Of a stretch of DNA of 15,700 nt, positions 13,057-15,700 are shown piece after piece. The notes under the pieces are model-generated. The model saw only the letters and a list, made by a program, of their open reading frames with translations, made no database searches and had not been told where the DNA came from. Each line of letters starts with the position of its first letter. Within the stretch, counting starts at the first letter, position 1. Position numbers and translations under genes: made by a program. Source of the stretch: Acidithiobacillus sulfuriphilus (GTDB taxonomy: Bacteria; Pseudomonadota; Gammaproteobacteria; Acidithiobacillales; Acidithiobacillaceae); assembly GCF_003721225.1 (NCBI RefSeq), contig NZ_RIZI01000124.1, forward strand, positions 1 to 15,700. Reading direction: 5' to 3'.

Positions 13057-15414
13057 ATGTATAAAAAAATGCCGCTACGCCCCTTGATTCTGGCGCTCGC
13101 CGGTTCCGGGATGATCCTGCTCAGCCCCGCCGCCTTTGCAGATGGGGTCACGGCAGCCACCGACAGCAGCGCTCACAGTTCCGTCAACGTCGGTCAGGTG
13201 AATGCCGCTGCCAATTCCGTGTCCTATCTCGGCAGTCAGGAGGCCCAGTCCCTCACGCAGAAGAGCAATTTCCATTCCGGTCAATCCATCAAGGTGCTCG
13301 GCAAGCATCAAATGGCCGCTGCCGGGCCGGTGGGTGGCAGCGCGCAAGCGCTTTCCTATGCGCCGGGCGTGAGCGTAGCCAGCTACGGTTACACGGGGGC
13401 CACCAAAAATACCATCAGTATCAACGGTATCAAGCAGGGTTGGGTATCTCCATCGGGCGGTCAGGTCGACGACGGCAGCATCGCGGTCACCTTTGACGGC
13501 GTGCCCATGGTGGATCCCTCCACCGGGCTGTGGGAAAGCCCCCAGGTGCCGCAAACCGGAATTCTACAAGGCATCGGCATCACTTACGGACCAGGGAACC
13601 CGTTGAATCGCTGGTACAACAACATCGGCGGGCAGATTGATTTCGTCCCTCTGCAGCCAACGGCGAAGCCAGGCGCATCCATCAAAATGTCTTACGGTAG
13701 CTACAACACCAAGAATATCGTCTTCAATATCCGCACCGGCAGCGTGGACGGCTGGTCCACCATCCTCGCCGGGGGAGCGGGATCGGGCGACAGTTACCGA
13801 CAGAGCCCCGACGGTTTTGCCAATCCGAGTTATGACTACGCCTGGTTTTTGAAAACCAGAAAGACCTTCAGCAATGGCGATTTCTCCCTCGGCGCCTATC
13901 TGGCCAAAGGCTCAGGCTACCGCCCCGTGCCCATTCCCCTGAATCCCATTGCCGGGGTGACGATGGACGGCACCCCCAACAGTCCCCTTTACAGTCAGGC
14001 CAGCTCGGGGTTTTATTCCTCCCTGCCCTACGGCGTCTGGAACAAGGAGGACAGCAACAGCACCTGGCTCGTCTACAGCAAGCTCAACGTCGCCCTGGAC
14101 CGGATGGTAGGCGCGCATAACATGGTCTGGTACCGCTACGGTCAGCGCCTGCACGTCCACTACAACAACTATGGCCTGGGCAATCCCGGCAATCTGTATG
14201 AGTTCAACAATCCTTATGACAGCGTCTATGGGGATAAATTGTGGTTGTCGGTGAAGCTCCCCTACAACGACGTGGATCTCGGCGGCTTTTTCCTGAAGAG
14301 CCGTTACAATTCCCGCAACGTGTTTTACAACAGCAACGCCCCCTACTATGGTTCTCTCCAGGTACCCAACGCCCATTATCGCAGCGACTATTGGGACCAG
14401 ACGGATCTGGCCGCCTTCGTACAGGACCGGATCAGTCCCATGGACAACCTCCATATCACCCCGGGCGTGCGCTTCATCAATTACCAAACCAATTACTACC
14501 CGGCCGCGAGCACCGACTTTGCCGCAGCCTATGCCCTTTATCCAAACAACAATCAGGGCGTGCTACCGGCCGCGAACAACAGCTTTACCAAGGTGGAGCC
14601 GTCGGTGGACTTCAATTGGCAGCCGCTGAAATGGCTGGCCGTCTTCGCCAGTTACGCGCAAGCCTACAAGGAACCGAACGTGGGCGGCGGCGGCGGTCTT
14701 TATCAGAGTACGCCAGCGATCTACAACCTGGAAAAAAGCGCGGACTACAATGCCGGGATCAAGGTGCACTTCAACGAGGGCCCTTATCTGCGCAACTTCC
14801 TGCTCACCGCGAGTTTCTACCACCTGCATTATACCAACCAATACATCCCCATTTCCGATGCCAACGGCAACTACCTGGGCGACGGCAATGGCGACTCCAT
14901 CTATCAGGGAGTGAATATCGCCTTTGCGGATGATCCCCTCTACAATCTGCACGTATTTGCCAACCTCAATTTCGAGAAGGCGACCTTCGCTCATTATGTC
15001 AACGCCGGCGTCAGCTACAATGGCTTGCCGGTGTCCAACGTGCCGGACAGCACCTTCAACATCGGCGCTGCCTACAATTACTTCGTCTCCGGCATCATGC
15101 TGCAACCGCGCCTGTGGTATCAGTATGTCGGCGCGCAAAGTCTGTTCAGCAACCTCACCGGAGCGCCGACCAACCAGCAGATGCCGGCATACGGCACCCT
15201 CAACCTGGGTCTGGACAGCACGGTGCCGACCCATGGCGCGCCTTTGCTCAAGGATGTCAAGCTGGGCGTGGACATCCTCAATCTCACCGACAAGCACTAT
15301 AACGCGTTCGAATACATCACGAGCGGCGGCTTGCTGGGAGGAGGTGCGGGACAGGTCCTGGCCTTGCCAGGCGCGCCCCTGACGGTATATGGCAGCATTA
15401 CCGCCAATTTCTAA
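13057..15414 (+). CDS. TonB-dependent outer-membrane receptor
   Basis: The protein has 785 residues from ATG 13057 (AGGAG seven bases upstream). A signal peptide ends near AAFA-DG (residues 28-29). A likely TonB-contact segment lies at 41-50 (SSVNVGQVNA). The plug domain runs from ~77 (SIKVLGKHQMAAAGPVGGSA) through NTISINGIKQGW and GIGITYGPGNPLNRWYNNIGGQ to ~220. A 22-strand type barrel follows, rich in Tyr, Asn and Gly, with a typical C-terminal strand ending in Phe (VYGSITANF). No N-terminal signalling (STN) domain is present. The ligand cannot be read from sequence: Pho-box-like control hints at a phosphate-related substrate, but iron chelates or other metals remain possible. It is in one direction with exbB, exbD and tonB. 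Confidence 0.93.
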   Translation: MYKKMPLRPLILALAGSGMILLSPAAFADGVTAATDSSAHSSVNVGQVNAAANSVSYLGSQEAQSLTQKSNFHSGQSIKVLGKHQMAAAGPVGGSAQALSYAPGVSVASYGYTGATKNTISINGIKQGWVSPSGGQVDDGSIAVTFDGVPMVDPSTGLWESPQVPQTGILQGIGITYGPGNPLNRWYNNIGGQIDFVPLQPTAKPGASIKMSYGSYNTKNIVFNIRTGSVDGWSTILAGGAGSGDSYRQSPDGFANPSYDYAWFLKTRKTFSNGDFSLGAYLAKGSGYRPVPIPLNPIAGVTMDGTPNSPLYSQASSGFYSSLPYGVWNKEDSNSTWLVYSKLNVALDRMVGAHNMVWYRYGQRLHVHYNNYGLGNPGNLYEFNNPYDSVYGDKLWLSVKLPYNDVDLGGFFLKSRYNSRNVFYNSNAPYYGSLQVPNAHYRSDYWDQTDLAAFVQDRISPMDNLHITPGVRFINYQTNYYPAASTDFAAAYALYPNNNQGVLPAANNSFTKVEPSVDFNWQPLKWLAVFASYAQAYKEPNVGGGGGLYQSTPAIYNLEKSADYNAGIKVHFNEGPYLRNFLLTASFYHLHYTNQYIPISDANGNYLGDGNGDSIYQGVNIAFADDPLYNLHVFANLNFEKATFAHYVNAGVSYNGLPVSNVPDSTFNIGAAYNYFVSGIMLQPRLWYQYVGAQSLFSNLTGAPTNQQMPAYGTLNLGLDSTVPTHGAPLLKDVKLGVDILNLTDKHYNAFEYITSGGLLGGGAGQVLALPGAPLTVYGSITANF

Positions 15415-15424
15415 TGGGACGAAG

Positions 15425-15454
15425 CGCCCTCGCCGGGATTTTTCGGCGGGGGCG
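15425..15454 (+). other. Intergenic hairpin between receptor and tonB
   Basis: CGCCCTCGCCG (15425-15435) pairs with CGGCGGGGGCG (15444-15454) over eleven bases with one T-G; the loop is GGATTTTT. No T-run follows the stem, so it is more likely an mRNA stabiliser that raises receptor expression relative to tonB than a full terminator. Confidence 0.65.
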
Positions 15455-15489
15455 GCGCGTACCCTTTCTGCCAGTCTGGAGGACTGATT

Positions 15490-15700
15490 TTGAACGCGAT
15501 ATTGATGAGCGGCTCCACGCCGATGGGTGGCAACCCCCAGCGCGGACATTTTGGCCGGGCACTGATAGCGGGGGCCGCGCTGGAGGCCCTGCTGATCGGC
15601 GGCATCCTGTGGGTCGGATCGCATACCCCCCCGCCCAAACCCATGGTGCCGGAAAAGAAGATCATCGCCATCCACATGGTGCAGCCGGCCCCGCCCAAAC
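15490..15700 (+). CDS. tonB: Energy transducer TonB, N-terminal part (runs off the window)
   Basis: Seventy codons are visible. TTG 15490 is preceded by GGAGG (15478-15482) at seven bases and is the likely start; ATG 15505 is too far from that site. A short cytoplasmic part leads to one membrane helix (RALIAGAALEALLIGGILWV, 23-42), with a glutamate inside it (E32). The start of the proline-rich periplasmic spanner follows (HTPPPKPMVPEKK, QPAPPK). This is the usual TonB layout, and the neighbours exbB, exbD and the receptor support it. The C-terminal receptor-binding domain lies beyond the window. Confidence 0.85.
   Translation, partial: MNAILMSGSTPMGGNPQRGHFGRALIAGAALEALLIGGILWVGSHTPPPKPMVPEKKIIAIHMVQPAPPK

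Noticed and set aside
14563..15675. Open frame of 370 codons on the minus strand across the receptor end and tonB
   Set aside because: It crosses two plus-strand genes with clear family signatures and shows no motifs itself.
1..15700. CRISPR array
   Set aside because: The only regularly spaced repeats are the 11-bp promoter units and the three hsdR tails, which have neither the length nor the spacing of a CRISPR.

Overview
The base composition (mostly GC-rich, with an AT-richer island), the type II tRNA-Leu and the gene content point to a gammaproteobacterium-like acidophile, perhaps Acidithiobacillus or a relative. That assignment rests on protein style only and is an inference. The window has two unrelated halves that meet at a tRNA gene.

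Left half (about 1-9720, all on the minus strand): a decayed and rebuilt type I restriction-modification locus. In transcription order it holds a full-length hsdR; a StbD/RelE toxin-antitoxin pair; a 52-codon orphan copy of the hsdR 3' end; a full-length RhuM-Fic/Doc gene; a second orphan hsdR 3' end; a 20-codon remnant; a two-domain hsdS whose first ~37 residues look like an antitoxin tail; an Rad3/XPD-like helicase fused to a PD-(D/E)XK nuclease; an hsdM cut down to its N-terminal ~116 codons and carrying a palindromic dispersed repeat; and a fic gene that lost its catalytic core. Neighbouring genes repeatedly join by ATGA or TAATG overlaps. R and S look intact but the methyltransferase is gone, so classical restriction should not work unless another HsdM acts in trans. 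The two accessory cassettes (StbD/RelE and RhuM-Fic) are each followed by a diverged hsdR tail, as if modules had been added one after another at the 3' end of hsdR.

Centre (9800-9970): tRNA-Leu(CAA) with its own promoter and a strong intrinsic terminator.

Right half (about 10070-15700, plus strand): a small lipoprotein gene, a group of hairpins, then a TonB transport locus. It contains a 39-codon Cys/His-rich small ORF, an OmpR-type regulator with a degenerate receiver, exbB, exbD, a TonB-dependent receptor and the start of tonB. The promoters in front of the small ORF/regulator and in front of exbB carry runs of 11-bp direct repeats in the layout of a Pho box, with -10 elements at identical offsets. 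This suggests one regulon, phosphate-responsive and/or controlled by the regulator encoded here, that makes an energised outer-membrane uptake system.

The strongest candidates for something undescribed are the hsdR-tail cassette arrangement with its helicase-nuclease, and the Pho-box-like TonB locus with the phosphorylation-blind regulator and the small Cys/His protein.
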